A stretch of DNA of 20,244 nucleotides from Rhodospirillales bacterium. GTDB lineage: Bacteria > Pseudomonadota > Alphaproteobacteria > Rhodospirillales > Magnetospirillaceae. The DNA lies in NCBI GenBank assembly GCA_030040955.1, contig JASHSH010000298.1, positions 1-20,244 of the forward strand, given 5' to 3'. Positions 6,629-14,304 of the stretch are shown here, piece after piece (within the stretch, counting starts at the first letter, position 1; every line of letters starts with the position of its first letter). Under the pieces are notes generated by a model, which saw only the letters and a program-made list of their open reading frames with translations, searched no databases and had not been told where the DNA came from. A program made the position numbers and the translations under genes.

Positions 6629-7667
6629 GATCGGGGGGCACGTGCCATTCCACGAAATCGCCGGGCCGGACGCGAGTTTCGGTCCGCGCGTACAGCCGAT
6701 GCCCGTCCTGCGTCAGAAATTCGACCAGGTAGTCGCGGCCGCAATACTCGACCGTCTCGGCGCGCCCCCGGACCGCATTTGGGCCGGGGCCAAGGACGAA
6801 ATCCTCCGGCCGGATGGCGGCGGTGGCATCGCCGCCGCCAGGATGGCCGGCCGCCGTTCCCCGAAGGCGGATCTGCCCGATGGAAATGACGGCCTGCCCC
6901 CCCTCCACCCCCTCGATGCGCGCGGCAATCGCGTTGCGATAGCCCATGAACAGCGCGACGTCGAGATTGGCCGGCCGCGCATACAGCTCCTCCGGCGCGC
7001 CGATCTGCTGGGTGACGCCGTCCTTGAGCACGACGATGCGGTCGGCGAGCGACAGCGCTTCCTCCTGGTCGTGCGTCACATACACGGTGGCGCGGCCGAG
7101 CTCCTGGTGGATTCGCTTGATCTCCGAGCGCATCTCGATGCGCAGCTTGGCGTCGAGATTGGACAGCGGTTCGTCCATAAGGATGACGGGCGGCTCGATC
7201 ACGATGGCGCGCGCGATGGCGACGCGCTGCTGTTGGCCGCCCGAGAGCTGCCCCGGCAGCTTGTCGGCATGCTCGGCGAGCCGGATCAGCGCCAGCGCCG
7301 CGTCCACGCGCCGCCGGATTTCTTCCCTGCCCACGCCGCGCATGGCGAGTCCGAAGCCGATGTTGCGCCGCACGCTCATATGCGGAAACAGCGCGTAGTT
7401 CTGGAAGATCATGCCGAAGCCGCGCTCCTCCGGGGGCAGGCCGTCGATCCGCCTCTCGTCGAGCCAGATGGCTCCGCCGGTGAGCGCGAGAAGGCCCGCG
7501 ATGCAGTTGAGCGCGGTCGATTTGCCGCAGCCCGAGGGGCCGAGAAGCGCGATGAACTCGCCGCGCGCGATCGCCAGCGAGAGCCGGTCGAGCGCCACCG
7601 CGCCGCCGAAGCGGCGGCTGATCGCATCGAGCCGGAGTTCGCGGAAGCCCGAATTGTCGCGCGGCAT
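6600..7667 (-). CDS. ABC importer ATP-binding protein (PotA/FbpC type)
   Basis: This 355-residue ATPase energises the importer. It carries Walker A GPSGCGKST (43-51), the Q-loop Gln89, the signature LSGGQQQR (141-148), Walker B VILMDE (161-166) with the D-loop SNLD, and the switch His199 in VTHDQEEA. A C-terminal TOBE-type region (about 235-350) is typical of the polyamine, iron and sugar importer subfamily and often has a regulatory or solute-sensing role. All catalytic residues are intact. It lies 16 bases downstream of the binding-protein gene and overlaps or abuts the first permease gene. The subfamily is clear; the solute is not. Confidence 0.94.
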   Translation of the reverse strand: MPRDNSGFRELRLDAISRRFGGAVALDRLSLAIARGEFIALLGPSGCGKSTALNCIAGLLALTGGAIWLDERRIDGLPPEERGFGMIFQNYALFPHMSVRRNIGFGLAMRGVGREEIRRRVDAALALIRLAEHADKLPGQLSGGQQQRVAIARAIVIEPPVILMDEPLSNLDAKLRIEMRSEIKRIHQELGRATVYVTHDQEEALSLADRIVVLKDGVTQQIGAPEELYARPANLDVALFMGYRNAIAARIEGVEGGQAVISIGQIRLRGTAAGHPGGGDATAAIRPEDFVLGPGPNAVRGRAETVEYCGRDYLVEFLTQDGHRLYARTETRVRPGDFVEWHVPPDRVLVYPSGK

Positions 7668-7683
7668 CGCGCCGGCTCGTCCG

Positions 7684-8880
7684 CTACTTGGTCTTGTTGG
7701 ACCCGATCTCCTCGTCCCATTTGTGGAAGGCGGCGACGAGATCCTTGCCGAACAGCGGCGATTTGACCGGGTATTTGGCGATCAGCTGGTCGTATTCGGG
7801 CCGGCCGAACTCCTTGAGCACGTCCTGGCTTTCCTGCGGCGCCATCGAGAGCGGAACGTCCTTGATCGCGGGGCCGGGATAGAAATATCCCGAGTCGTAG
7901 GTCATGGCCTGCTGCTTGGGCTCGAGCACGAAGTGGATGAGGTCGAGCAGCACGCCGAGCTTCTTCGGCGCGACGCCCTTCGGGATCGCCATGTATTGCG
8001 CGTCCGAGTCCCAGAAGAACCCGGCCGGGCCGGCGAGGGTGACGGTCTCGGCGGATTTGGGTACCACGCCGAGCACGCGCGGATTGATGTCCCATCCGGG
8101 CATCGAGGCGATGATGTCGCGCGATCCCTCGCCCAGCTCCTTCATGGTGACCCCGGTGCCGGTGGGGTAGTACTCGATGCAGCTGTCGAGCTGCTTGAGA
8201 TAGGCCCAGGTCTTGGCCCAGCCGTTGATCGGATCGCGCGGGTCGCTGTCGCCCAGCACGTAGGGCAGGCCCTGGAGAAACGCGCGACCCGGCCCCGAAT
8301 TCGTCGGCCGCGCGTAGTAGAAGCGGTTGGGGTGCGCCTTGCACCAGGCCAGCAGCTCGTCGGTCGACTTCGGTGCGTCCTTCACCCGCTCCGGCGCGTA
8401 TTCGAGCAGCGGCCCGGCCACCGCGAACACCACCTCGATCGCCTGGCCGCCGGCGGGCTTTTGCATCGCCAGCGCGCCGGGCAGGTATTGCGCCTCCAGA
8501 TTGGGGAACTTTGCCGCGTAATTGGGCAGAATCTGGGTCCACAGACCCTGCTCCATGCCCGCCGAGATGGCGTCGGTCCCGCTGAGCACGAGATCGATGT
8601 CGACCCGCCCGGCGTCTTGCATCGCCTTGATCTTGCCCGGCAACTCCGGCGCCGGCGCCTTGGTGAAGGTGAATCGCGACACCAGATCGGGGTGCGCCGC
8701 GCGATAGGCGTCGATGGGCTTCTGGGTGAGCGCCAGCTGCCCCGCCACGTCGACGACGTTGATCACCACCGGCGAAGTCGGCATTGCCGGCAGCTCGGCG
8801 GCGAGGACGACGCGGGCGGCGCCCGCGATCAGGAGCGCACCCAGCGCGACGCTTGGGACGCGAATTCGCGTCGTTCCCAT
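7684..8880 (-). CDS. Periplasmic solute-binding protein of the ABC importer
   Basis: The 398-residue product has a signal peptide (basic MGTTRIR, hydrophobic core to about 26, probable cleavage after VVLA near residue 27). A periplasmic family-1 type binding protein follows, distantly similar to PotD/iron-binding proteins. Segments such as DIDLVLSGTDAI, the Trp/Tyr/Gly-rich middle (YYPTGTG) and SGYFYPGPAI are consistent with a two-lobed ligand-binding fold, but I recognise no substrate-specific signature. Two cysteines in the middle part could form a disulfide. The ATG at 8880 is fixed by an excellent GGAGG (8886-8890) five bases upstream and by the signal peptide, so a longer open frame upstream is not used. 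It is the first gene of the operon and divergent from the SAM/cyclase-like gene. Confidence 0.88.
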   Translation of the reverse strand: MGTTRIRVPSVALGALLIAGAARVVLAAELPAMPTSPVVINVVDVAGQLALTQKPIDAYRAAHPDLVSRFTFTKAPAPELPGKIKAMQDAGRVDIDLVLSGTDAISAGMEQGLWTQILPNYAAKFPNLEAQYLPGALAMQKPAGGQAIEVVFAVAGPLLEYAPERVKDAPKSTDELLAWCKAHPNRFYYARPTNSGPGRAFLQGLPYVLGDSDPRDPINGWAKTWAYLKQLDSCIEYYPTGTGVTMKELGEGSRDIIASMPGWDINPRVLGVVPKSAETVTLAGPAGFFWDSDAQYMAIPKGVAPKKLGVLLDLIHFVLEPKQQAMTYDSGYFYPGPAIKDVPLSMAPQESQDVLKEFGRPEYDQLIAKYPVKSPLFGKDLVAAFHKWDEEIGSNKTK

Positions 8881-9131
8881 GATTTCCTCCCTGGCCGCTC
8901 GGCCGCTCCGTCGGTTGGCGGATACTGCGGCGGACGAACAGCGTGCTACGCCCACCGTACCGCCGCAACCCATTCGATGATCGACGCCTCGGCGCGGAGC
9001 CGTCTTGCCAAAGACCGCATTCGTTGGGAGCATTGCCCGCGCAAGGAGCGACATCCGAAGACTTGCGCCGGATCGGAGCAAAATGAAGTACGCCCCTCCG
9101 GCCGCCGCCCCAACCGGACATCCGCGAGGTC
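8881..9131. other. Divergent intergenic region
   Basis: These 251 bases separate the minus-strand importer operon from the plus-strand SAM/cyclase-like gene and must hold both promoters. I found no convincing -35/-10 pair on either strand; candidates such as TTGCCA on the plus strand have poor -10 partners. The only clear elements are the GGAGG ribosome-binding site of the binding-protein gene and the tandem 8-bp repeat next to it. Confidence 0.6.
8893..8908. repeat. Tandem 8-bp direct repeat in the importer leader
   Basis: GGCCGCTC occurs twice head to tail (8893-8900 and 8901-8908), just upstream of the Shine-Dalgarno of the binding-protein gene. It could be a small operator or simply a GC-rich slippage product. 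No partner regulator gene is nearby to support an operator. Confidence 0.4.
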
Positions 9132-12100
9132 ATGGCGCAGACAGAGCTCGTTCGCTGGCTTGAGGCCGAGGGCCTGGGCGATTGCGCGCCCAAGCTGGTC
9201 GAGAACGACATCGACCTCCGCGTCCTGCCCGACCTCACCGACGCCGACCTGATCGGGATCGGCCTGACGGTGGGCGTGCGCCGGCGCTTGCTGCGGGCGG
9301 CGGCGCGATTGCGCGTCGGGGCGGACGGATTGGCCCTCCCGGCCGCCGTCGAGCCGTCGGTCGCGGTGGCGACCGGCGAGCGGCGTTATCTGACCGCGAT
9401 GTTCTGCGACCTGGTCGACGCCAAGCGCCTGGCGGCGGAACTCGATCCCAAGACCTGGCGCGAGCTGGTGCAGGATTTCCAGGTCGCGGTGTTCGACGTG
9501 GCGCGCAAGTTCGACGGCTATTACGCCCAGAATCTCGGCGACGGCGCGCTGGTCTATTTCGGCTATCCGCGCGCGCAGGAGAACGACGCCGAGCGCGCGG
9601 TGCGCGCCGGCCTCGCGCTGCAGGAATCGCTCGCCAGGGTCAACGACCGCCGGATGCGCGACGGGAAACCCGTTTTGCGGACGCGCGTCGGCATCGACGC
9701 CGGACTGGTGTTGCTCGCCAACGACGGCAAGGTGCTGGGCGAGGTGCCGAGCGTCTCGGCGCTGGTGCAGGCCGTCGCCCGGCCGGACTGGGTTCTGGTC
9801 TCGCGCGCCGTGCATCGCCTGGTCGCGGGCCTGTTCACCGTCGAGGATCAGGGCGAGCACGCGCTGGCGGGCGTGCCGGTCCCGGTTCCGCTGTTCCGCG
9901 TGCTGCGCCCGAGCGGCGTCATCGGACGGCGCATCGCCGAGCGCGGCCGCACGCCGCTGGTCGGACGCGGCGCCGAGCTCGACCTGCTCTCGGCGTGTTG
10001 GGACCGGGCGCGCACCGGCGAGGGACAGATGGTCCTGCTGGTCGGCGAGCCGGGCATGGGCAAGTCGCGTCTGGTCGAGGAGCTGCGCGGCCGGCTTGCC
10101 GAGTATCCCCACAGCTGGGTGGAATGGCCGAATTCGCAGCTGCTGCAGAACACCCCGTTCCATCCCCTGTCGGAATGGTCGCGCCAGCGCTTCGGCGGTC
10201 CCGAGGTGGCGGACGAGGTGCGCCTGGCCGAGGTCGAGAGATCGCTCCGCGACCTAGGCCTGGACGCGAACACCGCCGTTCCGCTTCTGCACTCGGTCCT
10301 CGAGATTCCACTGCCCAAGCGCTACGGGACGCTGGTGACCGGACACGAGGAGCTGCGCCGGCGGCAGCTCGAAATCCTAAGCGAATGGCTGCTTGCCGGC
10401 GCCCGGGCGCAGGCCATGGTGGTGGCGATCGAGGACGCGCATTGGGCCGACCCCTCCACGATGGAGCTGGTGCGCATCCTGGTGGAACGGGGTGCCAAAG
10501 CGCCGTTGCTCCTGCTGATCACGGCGCGCCCCGAATTTCGCCCGACCTGGAATCGCCGGCCGCACCATTCCTCGATCACCCTCGGCCCGCTCGATCAGGC
10601 GGAAGTCCTGCGCATGGTCGGCGAGGTGGTCGCCCGTCGCGAGATGCCCGTCGGCTGGGCCGAGCGCGTGGTCGAGCGCTCGGGCGGCGTGCCGCTGTTC
10701 GTCGAGGAGGTCACCCGGCTGATGGTCGAGGGGGGCGACCGCGACCGCGCGCAGCAGGTGCCGATGACGCTGCAGGCCTCGCTGACGGCAAGGCTCGACC
10801 GGCTGGGTCCGGCGCGCGACATCGCGCAGATCGCGGCCGTGCTGGGGCGCGAGTTCCGCCTGCCCCTATTGCAGGCGGTGGCGCCGGTCGCCGAGGCGGA
10901 ACTGCACGCATCGCTCGAACGGCTGGTCGAGGCCGGGCTGTTGCAGACGCAAGGCGCGCATTCCGCCGCCACCTACCGGTTCAAGCACGCGCTGATCCAG
11001 GACGTGGCCTATGACGGCATGATGGAGTCGCGGCGGCGCGAGCTGCACCGCGCGGTGGCGCGGGCGTTGCGCGAGCGATTCAAGGACAGCGCGTCCGGCG
11101 GCTCGGAGCTGCTCGCGCACCATCTGACCGAGGCGGGCGAGGCGGAGGCGGCGATCGCCGCCTGGGAAACGGCCGCCGCCGAGGCCACCGCGCGCGGCGC
11201 CTTCGCCGAGGTCACCGCCGGCGTTCGCCGCGCGATCGACATTCTGCTGCGGCAACCCGACTCGCCCGGGCGGGCCGCGAAGGAGTTCCAGCTCCGCACC
11301 CGCCTCGCCGAATGCTATTGGGCGGCCAAGGGCCAATCGGCGGACGAGACGGTCGCCGTGTTCAAGGAGGCGCTGGCGATCGGCGAGCGCGTCGACGATG
11401 CCAAGGCGAAAGCCACGATCTTGTCGGGCCTGGTCTCCGCGACCACCCAGCGCGCCGAGTTCGACGCCGCCCGCGCGCTCGGCGAGCAGCTGCTGGCGCT
11501 GGCGCGGGATCAGGGCGGGGCCTTCGCGCGCGGCTGGGCCAGCTTCCGGCGCGGGCAGACGAGCATATATCTGGGCGAGCTTGCCGAGGCGCGGCGATTC
11601 TACGACGAGGCGCTGCGGCTGGGAGACGGCGAGGATCGACTCGCGGCCGGCGGCGTCGAGCTGGTGAGCGCGGTGACGGTGTTTTCGCCCTGGTTGTCCG
11701 CGCTGCTGGGCAATATCGACGTCGCGCGCGACGAAGCCGCGCGGCGTCTCGCGGCGGCCGAGAAGTCGGGCGGACCGCACAATCTCGCCCATGTCCATCT
11801 CGGCTGCGGCCTGCTCGATCAGAGCCTGGGCGAGGCGGAACGCGTGGAGCGGATCGGGCGCACGCTGCTTGCCGAGGGCGAGCGCTACCGCATGCCGATC
11901 TTCGTCGCCTACGGCGGCTTGCTGTTCGGCTGGGCGCAAGTGCAGCTCGGCCGGCCCGAGGACGGGGTCGAGTGGCTCGGGCGCGGGATCGCCACGCTGA
12001 CCGCCGCCGGCACCAAGACGCTGATGAATGTGTATCGGGCGCGTCTGGCTCGTGCGCTGGCCGATGCTGGCCGCCTTGACGAGGCGCTGGCCGAGATCGC

Positions 12101-12443
12101 CGCGGCGGAATCCCTCGCCGGCGCCGGTCCGTTCCTGGTGCCGGTGGTGCTGCGCATCAAGGGCGAGCTTCTCCTGCGTCGCGCGGAGGGCGGCGATGCC
12201 CCGGCCGCGCGGGACGCATTCAGCGAGTCGCTTGCGTTGGCGCGACGCATGGGGGCACGACTCATCGAGGTGGAGACGGCGGTCGCGGCCGCGCGGCACC
12301 GCGCGGCGCTGGGGGACGAGTTCGACGCCGGCGCGCGGCTGACGGAAGCGATCGGCCGGCTCAATGGCGGGTCCGACGCGGCGCTACCGCGCCAGGGCAA
12401 TGCGCTGCTTGCCCAAATCGGAGGCTCGATATCGCCCCGCTGA
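9132..12443 (+). CDS. SAM domain / degenerate class III cyclase / AAA-type ATPase / helical-repeat signalling protein
   Basis: This 1103-residue protein has four regions. A SAM domain (about 4-62, with LVENDIDLRVLPDLTDADL) is followed by a class III nucleotide-cyclase homology domain (about 82-258). An AAA/STAND-like ATPase comes next, with Walker A GEPGMGKS (305-312) and Walker B VVAIEDAHW (430-438). A long Ala-rich, TPR-like helical region runs from about 660 to the end. This architecture is known in alphaproteobacteria. The metal-binding Asp93 and Asp137 of the cyclase domain are kept. However, the base-reading Lys expected before GDG is Gln133, and the transition-state Asn and Arg expected in GETPNLAARLQ are Ser207 and Leu211; the usual VGST after the first Asp reads VDAK. 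Cyclase activity is therefore doubtful. The ATPase motifs look intact. The ATG follows AGG closely. It may work as an ATP-driven sensor or scaffold; its partners are unknown. Confidence 0.87.
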   Translation: MAQTELVRWLEAEGLGDCAPKLVENDIDLRVLPDLTDADLIGIGLTVGVRRRLLRAAARLRVGADGLALPAAVEPSVAVATGERRYLTAMFCDLVDAKRLAAELDPKTWRELVQDFQVAVFDVARKFDGYYAQNLGDGALVYFGYPRAQENDAERAVRAGLALQESLARVNDRRMRDGKPVLRTRVGIDAGLVLLANDGKVLGEVPSVSALVQAVARPDWVLVSRAVHRLVAGLFTVEDQGEHALAGVPVPVPLFRVLRPSGVIGRRIAERGRTPLVGRGAELDLLSACWDRARTGEGQMVLLVGEPGMGKSRLVEELRGRLAEYPHSWVEWPNSQLLQNTPFHPLSEWSRQRFGGPEVADEVRLAEVERSLRDLGLDANTAVPLLHSVLEIPLPKRYGTLVTGHEELRRRQLEILSEWLLAGARAQAMVVAIEDAHWADPSTMELVRILVERGAKAPLLLLITARPEFRPTWNRRPHHSSITLGPLDQAEVLRMVGEVVARREMPVGWAERVVERSGGVPLFVEEVTRLMVEGGDRDRAQQVPMTLQASLTARLDRLGPARDIAQIAAVLGREFRLPLLQAVAPVAEAELHASLERLVEAGLLQTQGAHSAATYRFKHALIQDVAYDGMMESRRRELHRAVARALRERFKDSASGGSELLAHHLTEAGEAEAAIAAWETAAAEATARGAFAEVTAGVRRAIDILLRQPDSPGRAAKEFQLRTRLAECYWAAKGQSADETVAVFKEALAIGERVDDAKAKATILSGLVSATTQRAEFDAARALGEQLLALARDQGGAFARGWASFRRGQTSIYLGELAEARRFYDEALRLGDGEDRLAAGGVELVSAVTVFSPWLSALLGNIDVARDEAARRLAAAEKSGGPHNLAHVHLGCGLLDQSLGEAERVERIGRTLLAEGERYRMPIFVAYGGLLFGWAQVQLGRPEDGVEWLGRGIATLTAAGTKTLMNVYRARLARALADAGRLDEALAEIAAAESLAGAGPFLVPVVLRIKGELLLRRAEGGDAPAARDAFSESLALARRMGARLIEVETAVAAARHRAALGDEFDAGARLTEAIGRLNGGSDAALPRQGNALLAQIGGSISPR

Positions 12444-12466
12444 GCCGCGGGCCAATATCCGACATC

Positions 12467-12488
12467 CGGCGCGACCGCGGTTGCGCCG
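12467..12488 (+). terminator. GC-rich stem-loop after the SAM/cyclase-like gene
   Basis: Beginning 24 bases after the stop at 12443, CGGCGCGAC (12467-12475) and GTTGCGCCG (12480-12488) form a nine-pair stem with one G-T pair and a CGCG loop. The position suits a transcript end, but no T-run follows. It is at best a weak or factor-dependent terminator between this gene and the twin-receiver gene. Confidence 0.4.
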
Positions 12489-12579
12489 AAGCTTTCCGCT
12501 CGTTTACCCTGCTGCAGGGCGCCCAACATTGACCCGGCAGCCGGCAACGCGCCGGGAGCGGAACGATGAGGCAGTGCCG

Positions 12580-13842
12580 ATGAAGGGTCTCCGGGTTCTG
12601 GTGATCGACGATTCCCCGATCACCAGCGCGATCACCGCCGAGAAGCTGCGGAAGCTCGGCAACGAAGTGGTGCAGATCGTCTCGCGCGGCAGCGAGGCGC
12701 TTGCCGCCTATGCCGATATCGGACCCGACCTCGTGACGATGGACATCGTCATGCCCGACATGGACGGGATCGAGGCCACCAAGCGCATCATCGCGCTCGA
12801 TCCGCTCGCGGTGATCGTGATGGTGACTTCGCTCGGCCGTCAGTCCTCCGTGGTCAAGGCGCTTGCCGCCGGCGCGCGCGGCTACGTCCATCAGCCGATC
12901 GACGACGATGTGCTCGCCGAGGTCGTGCACATGACGCGCACCCACCGCGCCCGCATCGAACGGGGCGGTCTGACCTGGGAGCCCTGGGTGCCCGACGAGA
13001 TGTACACGGGGGACGGTTCCGACGAAATCATTCTCACGCCCGACGCCGCGCCGGCCGAGGTGCCGTCGGCTGCGGCGCCCGCTCCTGCCACCGTCTCGCC
13101 GCCGCCTCCGCCACCCCCGGCGCCGCCGAGCGCGGCGGAGTGGAAGCCGCAGGAAGGCGCGTCGCTCTCCTCGCCGGGGATCGCTAAGGTTTGGCGCGGG
13201 CCGTCGGACCCGAACTGGCGCGGAACCCCCGCGCCGGTGGGGCCGCCGCCATCGACGGCATCCGGGCGGCCCTATGCGCGCGTTCTTCCGCCGACCAACG
13301 CCTCGGTCGGCGCCCGCATCGAGGGCGCGGGCCGGCCGGTACGTTCCGGGCCGTCGCCCAAGGCGCCGCCCGGCGGTCGCCCGCCGGCGCACGCGGGCGA
13401 CTCCAAGGGGCCCGACGACGACGCCAAGCCGCTGCGCATCCTGATGATCGAGGATTCGCCGATCACGCGCGGCATTCTCATCAAGATGCTGACCGAACTC
13501 GGGCATAGGGTGGTGGGCACGGCGGTGAATGGCGCCGAGGCGGTGGAGGCCTATCGCACCATGCGGCCCGATCTGGTGACGATGGACATCGTCATGCCCG
13601 CCATGGACGGGATCACGGCCACCCGGCTCATCATCGAGGCCTTCCCCGACGCGCGCATCATGATGGTCACCTCGCAGGGTTACGAGAAGACGGCCTACGA
13701 AGCGATGGACGCCGGCGCGCGCGGCTTCGTGGTCCAGCCGGTCACCAAGGAGACACTGCGCAATTCGATCGCCTATGTGATGAAGTCGGTCAGCAAGCTG
13801 CCCGGCTCCATCCACCCGCGCGACCCGCGCGAGCGGGGTTAG
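12580..13842 (+). CDS. Twin-receiver response regulator with Pro-rich linker
   Basis: This 420-residue protein has two CheY-like receiver domains and no recognisable output domain. Receiver 1 (about 4-120) has acidic residues D10-D11 and phospho-acceptor Asp55 in TMDIVMPDMDG. Receiver 2 (about 285-405) has E291-D292 and Asp336 in TMDIVMPAMDG. Between them lies a probably disordered Pro/Ala/Gly-rich linker of some 160 residues that includes a run of seven prolines. In both domains the normally invariant Lys before Pro (CheY Lys109) is Gln: HQP at Gln105 and VQP at Gln386. This should alter phosphorylation or the switch. The ATG at 12580 has GAGG eight bases upstream; a GTG two codons earlier is possible. 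It converges on the response-regulator/kinase operon with 11 bases between stops, and may be a phosphate sink or adaptor for those kinases. Confidence 0.9.
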   Translation: MKGLRVLVIDDSPITSAITAEKLRKLGNEVVQIVSRGSEALAAYADIGPDLVTMDIVMPDMDGIEATKRIIALDPLAVIVMVTSLGRQSSVVKALAAGARGYVHQPIDDDVLAEVVHMTRTHRARIERGGLTWEPWVPDEMYTGDGSDEIILTPDAAPAEVPSAAAPAPATVSPPPPPPPAPPSAAEWKPQEGASLSSPGIAKVWRGPSDPNWRGTPAPVGPPPSTASGRPYARVLPPTNASVGARIEGAGRPVRSGPSPKAPPGGRPPAHAGDSKGPDDDAKPLRILMIEDSPITRGILIKMLTELGHRVVGTAVNGAEAVEAYRTMRPDLVTMDIVMPAMDGITATRLIIEAFPDARIMMVTSQGYEKTAYEAMDAGARGFVVQPVTKETLRNSIAYVMKSVSKLPGSIHPRDPRERG

Positions 13843-13853
13843 CCGCGGCTCGC

Positions 13854-14267
13854 CTAGGAGGGTGGCGCTTCCGCCCCGTATCGCTCCCGCATCTGCTTCA
13901 GCTCGATATGGTTGCGCACGCGCACGCGGACCAGGGAAGGGCTGAACGGCTTGGTCAGATAGTCGATCGCGCCGAGCTCCAGCCCGTGCGCTTCCTCGGC
14001 CATGTCGGACAGCGCGGTGAGGAAGATGACGGGAATGTGGCGGACCGATTCCTGCGCCTTGATGCGCGCGCAGATCTTGTACCCGTCGATGTCCGGCATG
14101 ACGATGTCGAGCAGGATCAGGTCCGGCTTGCGGCTCATCGCGATGTCGAATCCGCGCTGCCCGTCGGTCGCCATCAGCACCTCGTAGTCGGCTTCGAGCA
14201 TCGCGGCGAGCATCTGCACATTGGTCGGCTCATCGTCGACGATCAGTACGGTCCCGTGCTTCGCCAT
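13854..14267 (-). CDS. Single-domain response regulator (CheY-like)
   Basis: This 137-residue protein is essentially one receiver domain. It has the acidic pair D11-D12 (VLIVDDEPTN), phospho-acceptor Asp54 (LLDIVMPDIDG), Thr84 in FLTAL and the conserved Lys106 in YLTKPF, so all receiver residues are present, unlike in the neighbouring twin-receiver protein. A short helical tail (IELKQMRERYG) follows the domain, but there is no DNA-binding or enzymatic output. The ATG at 14267 is chosen because GGGGGGAG precedes it; a TTG five codons upstream is less likely. It is the last gene of the kinase operon, 37 bases after the preceding kinase stop, and probably receives phosphate from the Hpt domain of one or both kinases. 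Confidence 0.93.
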   Translation of the reverse strand: MAKHGTVLIVDDEPTNVQMLAAMLEADYEVLMATDGQRGFDIAMSRKPDLILLDIVMPDIDGYKICARIKAQESVRHIPVIFLTALSDMAEEAHGLELGAIDYLTKPFSPSLVRVRVRNHIELKQMRERYGAEAPPS

Positions 14268-14304
14268 CTTCTCCCCCCGCAACGATATCTTACCGCACCA
14301 CGGC

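Noticed and set aside
7409..9252. Long frames on both strands overlapping the binding-protein gene
   Set aside because: The binding protein has a signal peptide, a strong Shine-Dalgarno and operon context; the alternatives are Arg/Ala-rich shadows that cross gene borders.
8946..12299. Minus-strand frames opposite the SAM/cyclase/ATPase gene
   Set aside because: The plus-strand frame contains SAM, cyclase and Walker motifs in order over 1103 codons; the antisense frames contain none.
13085..13135. Run of GCC/CCG-type triplets in the twin-receiver linker as a possible repeat element
   Set aside because: It is codon-level encoding of a Pro/Ala-rich linker, with no regular repeat unit or flanking duplication.
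12361..13815. Minus-strand frame of 484 codons opposite the twin-receiver gene
   Set aside because: Shadow of the two receiver domains; no start signal and no recognisable domains.
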